Shown here piece after piece: positions 1 through 7,621 of a stretch of 64,000 nt of DNA. Both the position numbers and the translations under genes were made by a program. Origin of the DNA: Merdimonas sp963929015. Lineage in GTDB: Bacteria > Bacillota > Clostridia > Lachnospirales > Lachnospiraceae. Below the pieces are notes generated by a model. It saw only the letters and a program-made list of their open reading frames with translations. It was not told the DNA's origin and searched no databases. Location: positions 6,892 to 70,891 of the forward strand of contig NZ_CAWVHE010000008.1 of the NCBI RefSeq assembly GCF_963929015.1, read 5' to 3'. The first letter of the stretch is position 1. The number at the start of each line of letters is the position of its first letter.

Positions 1-38
1 CTTTTACCCTGTACCTTTTTGACTTTTACCCTGTACCT
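1..38 (-). repeat. GGTACAGGGTAAAA doublet, copy 1
   Basis: Read on the minus strand, the unit GGTACAGGGTAAAA occurs twice, separated by a few bases and an A-rich linker. It begins at the TAG stop codon of the DUF1648 gene and runs out of the window. The same doublet with one or two changes lies at 57763-57799 after map, again just after a stop codon and in the sense direction of its gene. It is non-coding, and I do not know its function. Confidence 0.6.
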
Positions 39-501
39 ATCTGCACCGCCAAAGGAGAATCATCCAAAACGCTATATCTCCAAACACAAGCGCCAGCATC
101 ACCGGCATAGACCATCCCGGCAATGGTCTGGCCAGCGTAATGCACACAAACAGAAACGTAAAAATCATCTCTATGGCCAGCTTCAGAGTTTCCAGCATGT
201 ACTTCAAGATCCGATATACCCGCTCCCGATTCTCAGCAGTCACTTTCACACCTGTGTTCCAGATCTGCGGGATTTGCTCTACTCCCGTACAGAGAAGATA
301 CAGCCCCCACTGCATCACCAGCATAAAAATAAGGATTCCTTTCCCTCCCCATTTGTCAATCTGCCCGGAAGCGCCAAAATGCATCGGCAGCTTATCTGGA
401 AAAGTCCCCCATCCGGCCAGAAGATAAAAAGTCGTGCCCGCCAGCAGGACAATGCACAAAATCTGCAATATTTTATCCGCAATACTACTTCTTACTTTCA
501 T
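37..501 (-). CDS. DUF1648 domain membrane protein
   Basis: A 154-residue integral membrane protein with about four hydrophobic segments. Near residues 34-52 it has the pattern typical of DUF1648: a conserved proline pair, HFGASGQIDKWGGK, then a transmembrane helix. DUF1648 is the N-terminal part of SdpI-type immunity/signalling proteins, but the function of stand-alone copies is unknown. The start is supported by an AGGAGG ribosome site about 8 bases upstream. The gene starts inside the last codons of the amidohydrolase (17-base overlap), so it is the last gene of the nrdD-nrdG-punA-amidohydrolase transcript and probably translationally coupled. The family call is fairly firm; the role is not known. 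Confidence 0.75.
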   Translation of the reverse strand: MKVRSSIADKILQILCIVLLAGTTFYLLAGWGTFPDKLPMHFGASGQIDKWGGKGILIFMLVMQWGLYLLCTGVEQIPQIWNTGVKVTAENRERVYRILKYMLETLKLAIEMIFTFLFVCITLARPLPGWSMPVMLALVFGDIAFWMILLWRCR

Positions 502-1867
502 CGTACATCCTCCTCTTGCATCTGTCTGTGATCTCCTGTGCTTTTCTGTATATTTCTTCCGGGTCTTCTCCTACGGAAAATCTGCCGTTTTCGTACAGGA
601 TCCGACCGTTTACCATGGTGAGCTTCACGTTTTGTTTGCTGCCGCTGTACACCAGGTTTTTGGAAATGTTGTTCAGCGGCTGCATGTTGGGCTGATGAAG
701 GTCGATCATAACCAGATCTGCGAATTTTCCCGGCTCCAGGGTATCACAATCCTCAAGCCCCATGGCTGCGGCGCCTCCCATCGTAGCCATGCCAAGGACC
801 TGGTCTGCGTCTGCTGCGGCCGCATCCCTGTCTTTTAACTTGGCAAGCCCTGTAACGAGAAACATTTCCCGGAACATATCCAGACAATTGTTGCTGGCGG
901 GTCCATCGGTACCGATCCCGATAACAAGCCCTTTTTCCATCATGCGACTGATCGGCGCGATCCCGCTGGCAAGCTTGGTATTGGATCCCGGATTGGTGAT
1001 CACGGCAAGCCCCCGCCGCCGAAAGATTTCCTGATCTTCTTCTGTCAGATAAACGCAGTGGAAGCCCCCGCCGCCGTAGTTGAACATCCCCAGCGAATCC
1101 AGATATGCCGTAGGCGTCATACCCGTCCGCTCCAGGCACTGCTCTACTTCCGTGCGGGTCTCGGAATTGTGGGTATACACCGGTGCCTGATACTTTTTCG
1201 CCAGCGCGGCGATTTCCCGAAGCAACGGTTCCGATGTGGTGTATTCCGCATGAAATCCCAGCCGGAAGCTGATCAATTCATGCGATCCGTTCAGCGTCTG
1301 ATACCAGGTTTCCATTTCCTCCACTGACTGGGAAAAATCATTGACCGCCCCGCACAGCACAGTACGAAATCCCATATCTGTCGAAGCCCGGGCAATGGTC
1401 TTTGGCGTCAGATACATATCAAAATTAGCGGTGATCCCACTGGTCAGATATTCCAGAATGGCAAGCTTCGACAATTCATAAATATCTTCCCCTGTCAGTT
1501 TTGCTTCCATAGGAAAAACCTGTTCATTCAGCCAGGCCTGCAACGGCAGGTCATCCGCAAAGGATCTAAGAAATGTCATGCCTGAATGGGTATGGGCATT
1601 TTTAAATCCGGGCATCAGCAAGTTCCCGCCCGCATCTATCTCCCGGTCCCATGTCCCGCCATTCGGCTCTGCCTTCCCACCGTCCGCCTCTGCTTTCCCG
1701 ACCCCCGGCTCTGCTTTCCCGACCTCTGCTCCGGCCTCCGGCCCCATGTCCTCTCCCGGCATCCCCACATAGGAGATCCGGTTTCCCCGGACATGCAGCT
1801 CGCCTTCTGTTATCTTCATTCCTTCCGCCATGGTCAGGATCCTTGCATTGTAAAACCGTATATTCAA
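485..1867 (-). CDS. Amidohydrolase, MTA/SAH deaminase-like
   Basis: A metal-dependent amidohydrolase of the TRZ/ATZ/SsnA/MtaD group, about 460 residues. The N-terminal metal motif is NAHTHSGM, followed by a DLPLQAWL stretch typical of 5-methylthioadenosine/S-adenosylhomocysteine deaminases. Later come HNSETRTE, FHCVYL, and GIGTDGPASNN with the metal-binding aspartate. It probably deaminates an adenosine-like or guanine-like compound in the cytoplasm; being next to purine nucleoside phosphorylase supports purine salvage. The start is taken at a TTG (1867), because AGGAGG lies 7 bases upstream; the GTG two codons earlier is too close to it. Odd feature: a low-complexity insert with GKAE repeats (about residues 45-75) lies between the N-terminal beta domain and the metal motif. 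The exact substrate cannot be read from sequence. Confidence 0.85.
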   Translation of the reverse strand: MNIRFYNARILTMAEGMKITEGELHVRGNRISYVGMPGEDMGPEAGAEVGKAEPGVGKAEADGGKAEPNGGTWDREIDAGGNLLMPGFKNAHTHSGMTFLRSFADDLPLQAWLNEQVFPMEAKLTGEDIYELSKLAILEYLTSGITANFDMYLTPKTIARASTDMGFRTVLCGAVNDFSQSVEEMETWYQTLNGSHELISFRLGFHAEYTTSEPLLREIAALAKKYQAPVYTHNSETRTEVEQCLERTGMTPTAYLDSLGMFNYGGGGFHCVYLTEEDQEIFRRRGLAVITNPGSNTKLASGIAPISRMMEKGLVIGIGTDGPASNNCLDMFREMFLVTGLAKLKDRDAAAADADQVLGMATMGGAAAMGLEDCDTLEPGKFADLVMIDLHQPNMQPLNNISKNLVYSGSKQNVKLTMVNGRILYENGRFSVGEDPEEIYRKAQEITDRCKRRMYDESKK

Positions 1868-1892
1868 GATCACCCCTCCTTTTCTCTGCGGT

Positions 1893-2765
1893 TTACTTCC
1901 CCATATTGATAATGGCAGCTGTCACCAGCTTTTCAAACAGCGGCCCCACCCGGTCCGCCGTTTCCTGCACCTCCTGGTGGCTAAGCGGCTGATCCGACAG
2001 GCCGCAGGCCAGATTGGAAATACAGGAAATGCCGCAGATCCGCATTCCCATGTGATTCGCCGCGATGCCTTCGCAGGCCGTACTCATCCCCACGGCGTCC
2101 GCCCCCAGGATCCGGCACATCCGCACCTCCGCAGGCGTCTCAAAATTAGGTCCCGTCAACTGAATATAGGTTCCTTCGCGAAGCGTGATCTCCAGACTCT
2201 TTGCCGTCCGCCGAAGCAGCTCCTGAAGATCCTTGTCATATACTTCAGACATGTCGCAGAACCGCGGCCCAAGACTCTCCAGATTCGGCCCGATCAGCGG
2301 CGACGGCACAAAACTTGCGATCTGATCCTTGATCAGCATAAAATCTCCGGCTGCAAACTCCGGATTTATACCCCCTGCAGCATTGGTCAGAAATAAAATC
2401 TCCGCTCCCAGAAGCCGCATCAGGCGGACAGGCAGCACCACATCCTCCATGGCATAGCCCTCATAATAGTGAACCCGCCCCTGCATAGCTACTACCGGCA
2501 CCTCTTCCACATACCCAAAAAGGAAACGCCCCTTGTGTCCGGGAACCGTAGACACCGGAAATCCCTCGATCTCATGGTAATCCACCGTCTGTACCACCCG
2601 GATCCGCTCTGCGTAATTTCCAAGCCCTGATCCCAGTACCAGCGCCACCTTTGGACGAAATTCCACTTTCTCTGCCACGGATCTGTAACATTTCAGCAAT
2701 TTCTCATACACCGGATTTCCGCATCCTTCCGCTTCCAATTTCCAATTCTCACACGCCCGGCTCAT
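1893..2765 (-). CDS. punA: Purine nucleoside phosphorylase
   Basis: A 290-residue purine nucleoside phosphorylase of the trimeric type, which splits (deoxy)inosine and (deoxy)guanosine with phosphate into base and pentose-1-phosphate. Family motifs are visible in order: VLGSGLG (phosphate site), GFPVSTVPGHKG, GRVHYYEGY, LTNAAGGIN, TGPNFETPAE and GADAVGMSTACE. An AGAGGTGG ribosome site precedes the ATG. The gene overlaps the end of nrdG by 17 bases and is followed after 25 bases by the amidohydrolase. The operon therefore joins deoxynucleotide synthesis with purine salvage. It has about 10 extra N-terminal residues compared with the usual start at the NPVYEKL block. Confidence 0.93.
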   Translation of the reverse strand: MSRACENWKLEAEGCGNPVYEKLLKCYRSVAEKVEFRPKVALVLGSGLGNYAERIRVVQTVDYHEIEGFPVSTVPGHKGRFLFGYVEEVPVVAMQGRVHYYEGYAMEDVVLPVRLMRLLGAEILFLTNAAGGINPEFAAGDFMLIKDQIASFVPSPLIGPNLESLGPRFCDMSEVYDKDLQELLRRTAKSLEITLREGTYIQLTGPNFETPAEVRMCRILGADAVGMSTACEGIAANHMGMRICGISCISNLACGLSDQPLSHQEVQETADRVGPLFEKLVTAAIINMGK

Positions 2766-3276
2766 ACAATACCACCTCTTTCTGTTTCAGGCTCTCCGGG
2801 ACATTGATCAGCCGCTGGTTGGACGACCCCCGGAACAAAAGGGTAATATCCTTTTTCGCCTCCACGAACCGGCCGTCCACCAGCACGTCGATCATGGACA
2901 GCATTTCATCCGTAAACGCACATCTGGCACGGCTTTCTTCCAGCAACTCTTTATCAAACAGATATCCGGTATAGCACCACACCGTTTTCTGCGGATATCT
3001 TTCTTTAAACTTCCGCAAAAGCCCCACCATCACTTCCTGATTGGCCGGCTCAAACGGCTCTCCTCCAAGAAGACTTAATCCCGCGATATATCCCGGCGCG
3101 GCTGCGTCAAGGATTTCTTCTTCCGTCTCCTGTGTGTATTCTTTCCCAAAAGAAAAATCCCAGGTCTCCTGGTTAAAACATCCCGGGCAGTGATGGGTGC
3201 ACCCGGACACAAAAAGGGAGACCCGCACTCCCTCCCCGTTCGCAATGTCATATTTTTTTATTTCTCCGTAATTCAT
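2749..3276 (-). CDS. nrdG: Anaerobic ribonucleotide reductase activating protein
   Basis: A radical-SAM enzyme of 175 residues that installs the glycyl radical on NrdD. The cluster-binding motif reads CTHHCPGC and is followed by the NQETWDF block found in NrdG. A glycine-rich LSLLGGEPF segment is the GGE SAM-binding motif. An in-frame ATG exists at 3297, but the AGGGAGAG ribosome site at 3281-3288 points to the ATG at 3276. It lies directly downstream of nrdD, separated by a strong hairpin (3323-3351), and overlaps punA. It acts with NrdD in the cytoplasm under anoxia. Confidence 0.95.
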   Translation of the reverse strand: MNYGEIKKYDIANGEGVRVSLFVSGCTHHCPGCFNQETWDFSFGKEYTQETEEEILDAAAPGYIAGLSLLGGEPFEPANQEVMVGLLRKFKERYPQKTVWCYTGYLFDKELLEESRARCAFTDEMLSMIDVLVDGRFVEAKKDITLLFRGSSNQRLINVPESLKQKEVVLYEPGV

Positions 3277-3322
3277 GGTCCTCTCCCTAAAATACATTTC
3301 CTGCTTTTCTTAGTATAGCAAA

Positions 3323-3351
3323 GGCGCCAGGTCTTTCAAAGACCCGGCGCC
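3323..3351 (-). terminator. Hairpin between nrdD and nrdG
   Basis: GGCGCC-A-GGTCT, a short loop, then AGACC-C-GGCGCC gives an 11-12 bp stem with one mismatch pair in the gap between nrdD and nrdG. On the minus strand it is followed only by TTTGCT, a weak U-tract. It could be a partial terminator that makes less nrdG than nrdD, or an RNA-stabilising stem for the nrdD message. Confidence 0.5.
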
Positions 3352-3370
3352 CTATTTCACAAATATTTTT

Positions 3371-5560
3371 TTACAGATGCAGTACCCGGTCTTTGATCTC
3401 CTGGGTCCTTCCCTGGTTCCAGAACTGCGTGCCAATATAACCGCAGGTTCTTCTGGCTACAAACATTTTGTCCTGATCCCGGTTGCCGCAGTTGGGGCAT
3501 TCCCAGATCAGCTTGCCGGACTCATCTTCCTTGATCTGGATCTCTCCGTCATAGCCGCAGCACTCGCAGTAATCACTCTTTGTGTTCAGCTCTGCATACA
3601 TAATGTGATCGTAAATGAACTGCATCACAGACAGCACCGCCGGCAGATTGTTCTGCATATTCGGCACCTCGATATAACTGATGGCGCCTCCGGGCGAATG
3701 CTTCTGAAATTCCGACTCAAATTCCAGCTTGTGGAATGCGTCGATCTCCTCTGTCACATGGACATGATAGCTGTTGGTAATATAATTTTTATCTGTAACT
3801 CCCTCAATAATACCAAAACGCTTCTGCAGGCATTTCGCGAATTTGTAAGTGGTGGATTCCATCGGGGTTCCGTAGACGGAATAACTGATGTGTTCTGCTT
3901 CTTTCCACTCCTTACATTTATCATTGAGCCGCTGCATCACCTGCATGGCGAACGGACTTGCCTCCGGATCGGTATGGGACTTGCCCAGCATCCGCACACA
4001 CATTTCATAAAGGCCCGCATAGCCAAGAGAAATGGTGGAATACCCGTTATACAAAAGCCTGTCGATCTTCTCGCCCTTTTTCAATCTTGCCAGAGCTCCG
4101 TACTGCCACAGGATCGGCGCCACATCAGAGATGGTTCCCAGGAGTCTCTCGTGGCGGCACCTAAGAGCCCGGTGGCAAAGCTCCAGTCTTTCATCCAGGA
4201 TTTCCCAGAACCGATCCATATCTCCCTCTGAGGAGCAGGCCACGTCCACCAGATTAATGGTGACAACGCCCTGGTTAAATCTTCCGTAAAATTTGTGGCT
4301 GCCATCGGCGTTTCTCTGTGAATCTTCCACTGTCAGGAAGGAACGGCATCCCATGCACGGATAAACCTCTCCCTGCTTTAATTCCTTCATGATCTTTGCA
4401 GAAATGTAATCCGGCACCATGCGTTTTGCCGTACATTTTGCCGCCAGTTCTGTCAGGTGCCAGTATTTGGTATCCTGACGGATATTATCTTCATCCAGCA
4501 CATAGATCAGTTTCGGAAATGCCGGTGTGATCCACACGCCTTTTTCATTTTTCACGCCCTGCATCCGCTGGATCATCACTTCTTCGATGATCATGGCCAG
4601 GTCGTCTCTGGTCTGGCCTTCCGGCACCTCGTCCAGGTACATAAATACCGTTACAAACGGAGCCTGCCCGTTACAGGTCATCAGTGTGATCAGCTGATAC
4701 TGAATGGTCTGGATTCCGCTGCGGATCTCTTCCTTCAGCCGTCTTTCCGTCACTTTGCTGATGATCTCTTCATCCATGGACTCGCCACATTCCTCCCGCT
4801 CTGCGATCACACATTTACGGATCTTCTGGCGGCTGATATCTACAAAGGGCGCCAGATGAGCCAAAGTAAAGGACTGTCCGCCGTACTGATTGCTGGCCAC
4901 CTGCGCCACGATCTGTGTCGTCACATTGCAGGCGGTAAAAAAGCTGTGTGGCTTTTCAATCAGAGTTTCACTGATCACAGTCCCGTTCTGCAGCATATCT
5001 TCCAGATTGATCAGGTCACAGTTGTGCTCCTTCTGTGCAAAATAATCCGAATCATGGAAATGTATAATCCCTTCCTCATGGGCTCTTACGATCTCCTCCG
5101 GCAAGAGCACACGTTTTGTCAGATCCTTGCTTACCTCTCCGGCCATATAATCTCTCTGCGTGGAGTTGATCACCGGATTTTTATTGGAATTTTCCTGATT
5201 GACTTCTTCATTTAAATGCTCGATCAGCGCCAGGATCCCGTCGTCTGTGGTGTTGGTCTTTCTGGCCAGCTCCCGTTTATAACGGTAGCGGACATACTTC
5301 TGCGCCACCTCATACCCGCGCATCTCCATGATGCTGGTTTCCACCAGATCCTGGATATCCTCCACATTAACTGCGTGCGTGGATTCCTTCACCATCTCTG
5401 CAATCTTCTCAGCGATCGCCACAATCTGGTACTCATTCATCTGATGGATCCTGTCCACCTCTGCATTCGCCTTTGTGATCGCATTGATGATCTTGGAAAT
5501 GTCAAAAGAAACCTCTTCCCCGTTTCTTTTGATTACTTTCGTCTTAACATTTATCTCCAT
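3371..5560 (-). CDS. nrdD: Anaerobic ribonucleoside-triphosphate reductase
   Basis: The class III ribonucleotide reductase large subunit, 729 residues, which reduces NTPs to dNTPs without oxygen. An N-terminal ATP-cone domain (about residues 1-95) binds allosteric nucleotides. The catalytic barrel follows. Near the C-terminus are two zinc-binding CxxC pairs (CECC and CPNC) and the glycyl-radical loop RRTCGYIG. The longer reading frame starts at 5614, but the A/G-rich ribosome site just upstream of the ATG at 5560 fixes the start there. Two NrdR-box-like palindromes upstream suggest control by the repressor NrdR. It forms an operon with nrdG. Confidence 0.97.
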   Translation of the reverse strand: MEINVKTKVIKRNGEEVSFDISKIINAITKANAEVDRIHQMNEYQIVAIAEKIAEMVKESTHAVNVEDIQDLVETSIMEMRGYEVAQKYVRYRYKRELARKTNTTDDGILALIEHLNEEVNQENSNKNPVINSTQRDYMAGEVSKDLTKRVLLPEEIVRAHEEGIIHFHDSDYFAQKEHNCDLINLEDMLQNGTVISETLIEKPHSFFTACNVTTQIVAQVASNQYGGQSFTLAHLAPFVDISRQKIRKCVIAEREECGESMDEEIISKVTERRLKEEIRSGIQTIQYQLITLMTCNGQAPFVTVFMYLDEVPEGQTRDDLAMIIEEVMIQRMQGVKNEKGVWITPAFPKLIYVLDEDNIRQDTKYWHLTELAAKCTAKRMVPDYISAKIMKELKQGEVYPCMGCRSFLTVEDSQRNADGSHKFYGRFNQGVVTINLVDVACSSEGDMDRFWEILDERLELCHRALRCRHERLLGTISDVAPILWQYGALARLKKGEKIDRLLYNGYSTISLGYAGLYEMCVRMLGKSHTDPEASPFAMQVMQRLNDKCKEWKEAEHISYSVYGTPMESTTYKFAKCLQKRFGIIEGVTDKNYITNSYHVHVTEEIDAFHKLEFESEFQKHSPGGAISYIEVPNMQNNLPAVLSVMQFIYDHIMYAELNTKSDYCECCGYDGEIQIKEDESGKLIWECPNCGNRDQDKMFVARRTCGYIGTQFWNQGRTQEIKDRVLHL

Positions 5561-5577
5561 ACTTCCCCGTTTCCTTT

Positions 5578-5624
5578 CCACCAAATATAGATATACACAT
5601 TTTCCAAGGCACAATATCTTGTGC
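5578..5624 (-). promoter_or_regulatory. Tandem NrdR boxes upstream of nrdD
   Basis: The 16-bp palindrome at 5609-5624 (GCACAATATCTTGTGC) fits the NrdR box consensus ACACWATATATWGTGT at 13 of 16 positions. A weaker copy at 5578-5593 matches 10 of 16, including the central block, and lies 31 bp away with a 15-bp spacer. Two boxes three helical turns apart is the usual NrdR layout. A possible -35/-10 pair (TTGTGC, 17 bp, TCTATA on the minus strand) lies within the same stretch. Consensus and spacing are known; their use here is inference. Confidence 0.6.
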
Positions 5625-5706
5625 AGATAATATCATACAATAAAACGCCGGAAAAGAAAAGGGGGAATTTTTAAATTTTATTTGTGATTTTTAAAATATT
5701 TACAGA

Positions 5707-5958
5707 GCGCTCCCGCGCTTCGCCTCGGTCGTGGCTTTCGACTTCCCTGGCCGCAACTTCGCAACGCACCTCCTCTTCGCGCTCCCGCGCTTCGCCTCGG
5801 TCGTGGCTTTCGCTTTCCCAGACCGCAACTTCGCAACGCACCTCCTCTTCGCGCTCCCGCGCTTCGCCTCGGTCGTGGCTTTCGCTTTCCCAGACCGCAA
5901 CTTCGCAACGCACCTCCTCTTCGCGCTTTCGCGCTTCGCCTCGGTCGTGGCTTTCGCC
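5707..5958. repeat. 72-bp tandem repeat, about 3.5 copies
   Basis: Direct repeats start at 5707, 5779, 5851 and 5923 with an exact 72-bp period. Copies 2 and 3 are identical, copy 1 differs at a few positions, and copy 4 stops after about 36 bases. The unit is GC-rich and contains TTCGCCTCGGTCGTGG. Because 72 is divisible by three, several frames stay open and give artificial 24-residue repeats; I do not regard these as proteins (no ribosome sites, three competing frames). The array lies between the tRNA-Lys terminator and the nrdD promoter region. Confidence 0.9.
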
Positions 5959-5962
5959 ACAT

Positions 5963-6023
5963 AAGAAGTGGGAGCTGGCAGCACGGGTACGCAAGCGTCC
6001 CCGGCTGCCGTCTCCCACTTCTT
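5963..6023. repeat. Long inverted repeat beside the 72-bp array
   Basis: A 12-bp perfect stem (AAGAAGTGGGAG at 5963-5974 with its complement at 6012-6023) continues inward through GGCAGC/GCTGCC and GGG/CCC pairs to a loop of about 12 bases. There is no U-tract next to it, so it is not a canonical terminator. The 79-bp array at 8257 has a comparable long hairpin on the same side. Confidence 0.7.
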
Positions 6024-6031
6024 GCGTTGCT

Positions 6032-6057
6032 CAATTGCTACACGCAATTGCTACACG
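6032..6057. repeat. 13-bp perfect tandem duplication
   Basis: The 13-mer CAATTGCTACACG is present twice back to back (6032-6044 and 6045-6057), between the hairpin and the tRNA terminator. It looks like a small replication-slippage duplication. Confidence 0.8.
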
Positions 6058-6107
6058 CAAAAAATCGCCGACCCCGCAGCTCCTGTGGCTGCAAAATCAG
6101 CGATTTT
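6058..6107 (-). terminator. Terminator of tRNA-Lys
   Basis: On the minus strand AAAATCGC is paired with GCGATTTT, with an inner CAGC/GCTG stem, and the arm runs into a short T-tract (GCGATTTTTT). It lies directly behind the tRNA 3' end, as expected for a factor-independent terminator. Confidence 0.7.
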
Positions 6108-6110
6108 GAC

Positions 6111-6183
6111 TGCGCGATCAGGGGTTCGAACCCTGGACACCCTGATTAAGAGTCAGGTGCTCTGCCAGCTGAGCTAATCGCGC
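6111..6183 (-). tRNA. tRNA-Lys (anticodon CTT)
   Basis: A complete 73-nt cloverleaf on the minus strand. The acceptor stem is GCGCGAT/ATCGCGC with discriminator A, the D arm is GCTC...GAGC, the anticodon stem is CCTGA/TCAGG with loop CTCTTAA (anticodon CTT, reading AAG lysine), and the T arm is CAGGG-TTCGAAC-CCCTG. The CCA end is not encoded. It has its own promoter and terminator, so it is a single-gene unit. Confidence 0.95.
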
Positions 6184-6213
6184 ATTTCTGTGTTGTTGCT
6201 TAACGCAAGAGCT

Positions 6214-6242
6214 ATTATATAACAGTTCTTTTTAGAATGCAA
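6214..6242 (-). promoter_or_regulatory. Promoter of tRNA-Lys
   Basis: On the minus strand TTGCAT, a 17-bp spacer and a perfect TATAAT lie about 31 bp upstream of the tRNA 5' end. This is a good housekeeping sigma factor promoter. Confidence 0.75.
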
Positions 6243-6310
6243 GTATTTTTTTCTGGTTTTGTTCATATTTTTTTACCCCTGCACATATACTTCTACGGGG
6301 AGTGATGAAT

Positions 6311-6835
6311 ATGATCTATGTTCTGCGTAAGTGGATCCGCAAGGATGATCTTCGATCTGTGACTGCCGTAATTGTGCTTGGCTCTCTCTGCCATTTTCTC
6401 TATGACTGGTCCGGCGGGCTTTCTCTGGTCGCCTTGTTCTGTCCTGTCAATGAATCGGTCTGGGAGCATCTGAAACTTTTATATTTCCCATTTCTTCTTG
6501 TTTCTCTTGTTTCTTTCCGGCGTTCTTCTCCACGCCCGGATCTGTTTTTTTATTCCCGGTTTCTTGGCGTCTTACCGGCGCTTCTTTTCATCCTTGCATC
6601 GTATTATACTTATACTGGAATTCTGGGACGGCATTTCCTCCTTGTGGATCTTATTCTCTATGTCTGTTCCGTCTTTGCCGCCTTTGCCGCCTCTTCGTAT
6701 TTTTACCGGAATCTGCGGCGCACGCCCTCTGTGTCCGGAGTTGTCTTTCTCTGGATCGCCCTGGCTTTTGTGTTTTTTATTTTTACCGGGTTCCCGCCCA
6801 ATCTTCCATTGTTTTTCCCTCCGGATATAGTATAA
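6311..6835 (+). CDS. DUF6512-like membrane protein
   Basis: A 174-residue polytopic membrane protein with five or so hydrophobic helices. The conserved-looking N-terminal part has HFLYDWSGG followed by FCPVNESVWEHLKLLYFP, a pattern I associate with the DUF6512 family of Firmicutes; the function is unknown. Three start codons lie close together (GTG 6302, ATG 6305, ATG 6311). The GGGGAG at 6297-6302 is spaced correctly only for the ATG at 6311. The next gene's promoter overlaps its stop codon. The family assignment is from memory of the motif and should be treated as probable. Confidence 0.65.
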   Translation: MIYVLRKWIRKDDLRSVTAVIVLGSLCHFLYDWSGGLSLVALFCPVNESVWEHLKLLYFPFLLVSLVSFRRSSPRPDLFFYSRFLGVLPALLFILASYYTYTGILGRHFLLVDLILYVCSVFAAFAASSYFYRNLRRTPSVSGVVFLWIALAFVFFIFTGFPPNLPLFFPPDIV

Positions 6836-6849
6836 TCAAATTATACTAT
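6809..6849 (+). promoter_or_regulatory. Promoter with overlapping palindromic operator
   Basis: TTGTTT (6809-6814), a 16-bp spacer and TATAAT (6831-6836) form a promoter for the downstream ATC-hydrolase-family gene. A perfect 10-3-10 inverted repeat, ATAGTATAAT-CAA-ATTATACTAT (6827-6849), covers the -10 box and likely start point, which is where a repressor would bind. No regulator gene is adjacent, so the cognate protein is unknown. Confidence 0.55.
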
Positions 6850-6880
6850 TGACCGATTTTTTACGGAAGGAGTACATACT

Positions 6881-7567
6881 ATGAAAGAGGAAGCTGCCAG
6901 ATGCAGGATCGAACACCATGCCGTTCTTTTCGCACTCCTGGCAAAACACGCGATGGAAGCTTGTGGCGATGAAGGCCGGGAGGCCATTCTGGCCGGTATG
7001 ACCGCCTATGGTAATGAACGGGGAATGCGGATGGCCCAGAATGCTCTTGCGCGTCAGGATGAACGAAACACTATGACCAGCCAGGCTTATGGCGAATGGA
7101 AACCGGACTATGAAGGCCAGATGGAATTCGGCCAGATCCGGACCGAGCCCACGCTGCAGACCTACATATCCAAATGCGCCTGGTGCGACGCCTGGGAAAA
7201 ACATCATCTCACAGAATACGGAAAGCTCTACTGCGTAAATGTGGACAATGCCGTTTACCAGGGCTTCCGGTCCGATCTCACCTGCGTCCATCTTTCCACC
7301 TCTATGAGCTGGGGCGGAGAGCAGTGTAAATTCGACTGGGGGCATCCAATCTCCGGGGAAGAACTGCAGCGCAAAAAAGCGGAACTGGGAGATTCCTGTA
7401 TCCGGGATTTTAATTTCCATACCGCCCATCTGAAATACACCATCAGCCGGTTTCTCATCAATTATCTGGGCGAGGACGGTCAGGAAGCCGTATCCCGCGC
7501 ACTTCAGGAATATGTCGATATCTTCGGGCAGGAATACCTGGACGTCCTGGAGGGACAATATCCATAG
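6881..7567 (+). CDS. ATC hydrolase-family protein
   Basis: A 228-residue soluble protein resembling the L-2-amino-thiazoline-4-carboxylic acid hydrolase (PF14196-type) family. The central CAWCDAWEKH segment and the YCVNVDNAVYQGF block match the cysteine-rich core I know from that family. The founding enzyme opens the ring of a cysteine precursor, but most members have no proven substrate. An AAGGAG site precedes the ATG. It appears to be monocistronic, with a palindromic operator at its promoter and a strong terminator behind it. Reassignment to another small hydrolase family is possible. Confidence 0.65.
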   Translation: MKEEAARCRIEHHAVLFALLAKHAMEACGDEGREAILAGMTAYGNERGMRMAQNALARQDERNTMTSQAYGEWKPDYEGQMEFGQIRTEPTLQTYISKCAWCDAWEKHHLTEYGKLYCVNVDNAVYQGFRSDLTCVHLSTSMSWGGEQCKFDWGHPISGEELQRKKAELGDSCIRDFNFHTAHLKYTISRFLINYLGEDGQEAVSRALQEYVDIFGQEYLDVLEGQYP

Positions 7568-7573
7568 AACCCA

Positions 7574-7621
7574 AAGAATTCCCGGTGTTTTTTGCACTCC
7601 GCGAAAACACCGGGAATTCTT
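7574..7621. terminator. Bidirectional terminator
   Basis: An 18-bp perfect stem (AAGAATTCCCGGTGTTTT and its complement) separated by a 12-base loop, with T-rich flanks on both sides. It sits between the convergent ATC-hydrolase-family gene and ntpD and can serve both. Confidence 0.85.

Noticed and set aside
5671..6109. Five overlapping reading frames with 24-residue repeats on both strands
   Set aside because: They arise because 72 is a multiple of three; several frames are open at once and none has a ribosome site.
6836..7597. 253-residue minus-strand frame
   Set aside because: Antisense of the ATC-hydrolase-family gene, which has a good ribosome site and family motifs.
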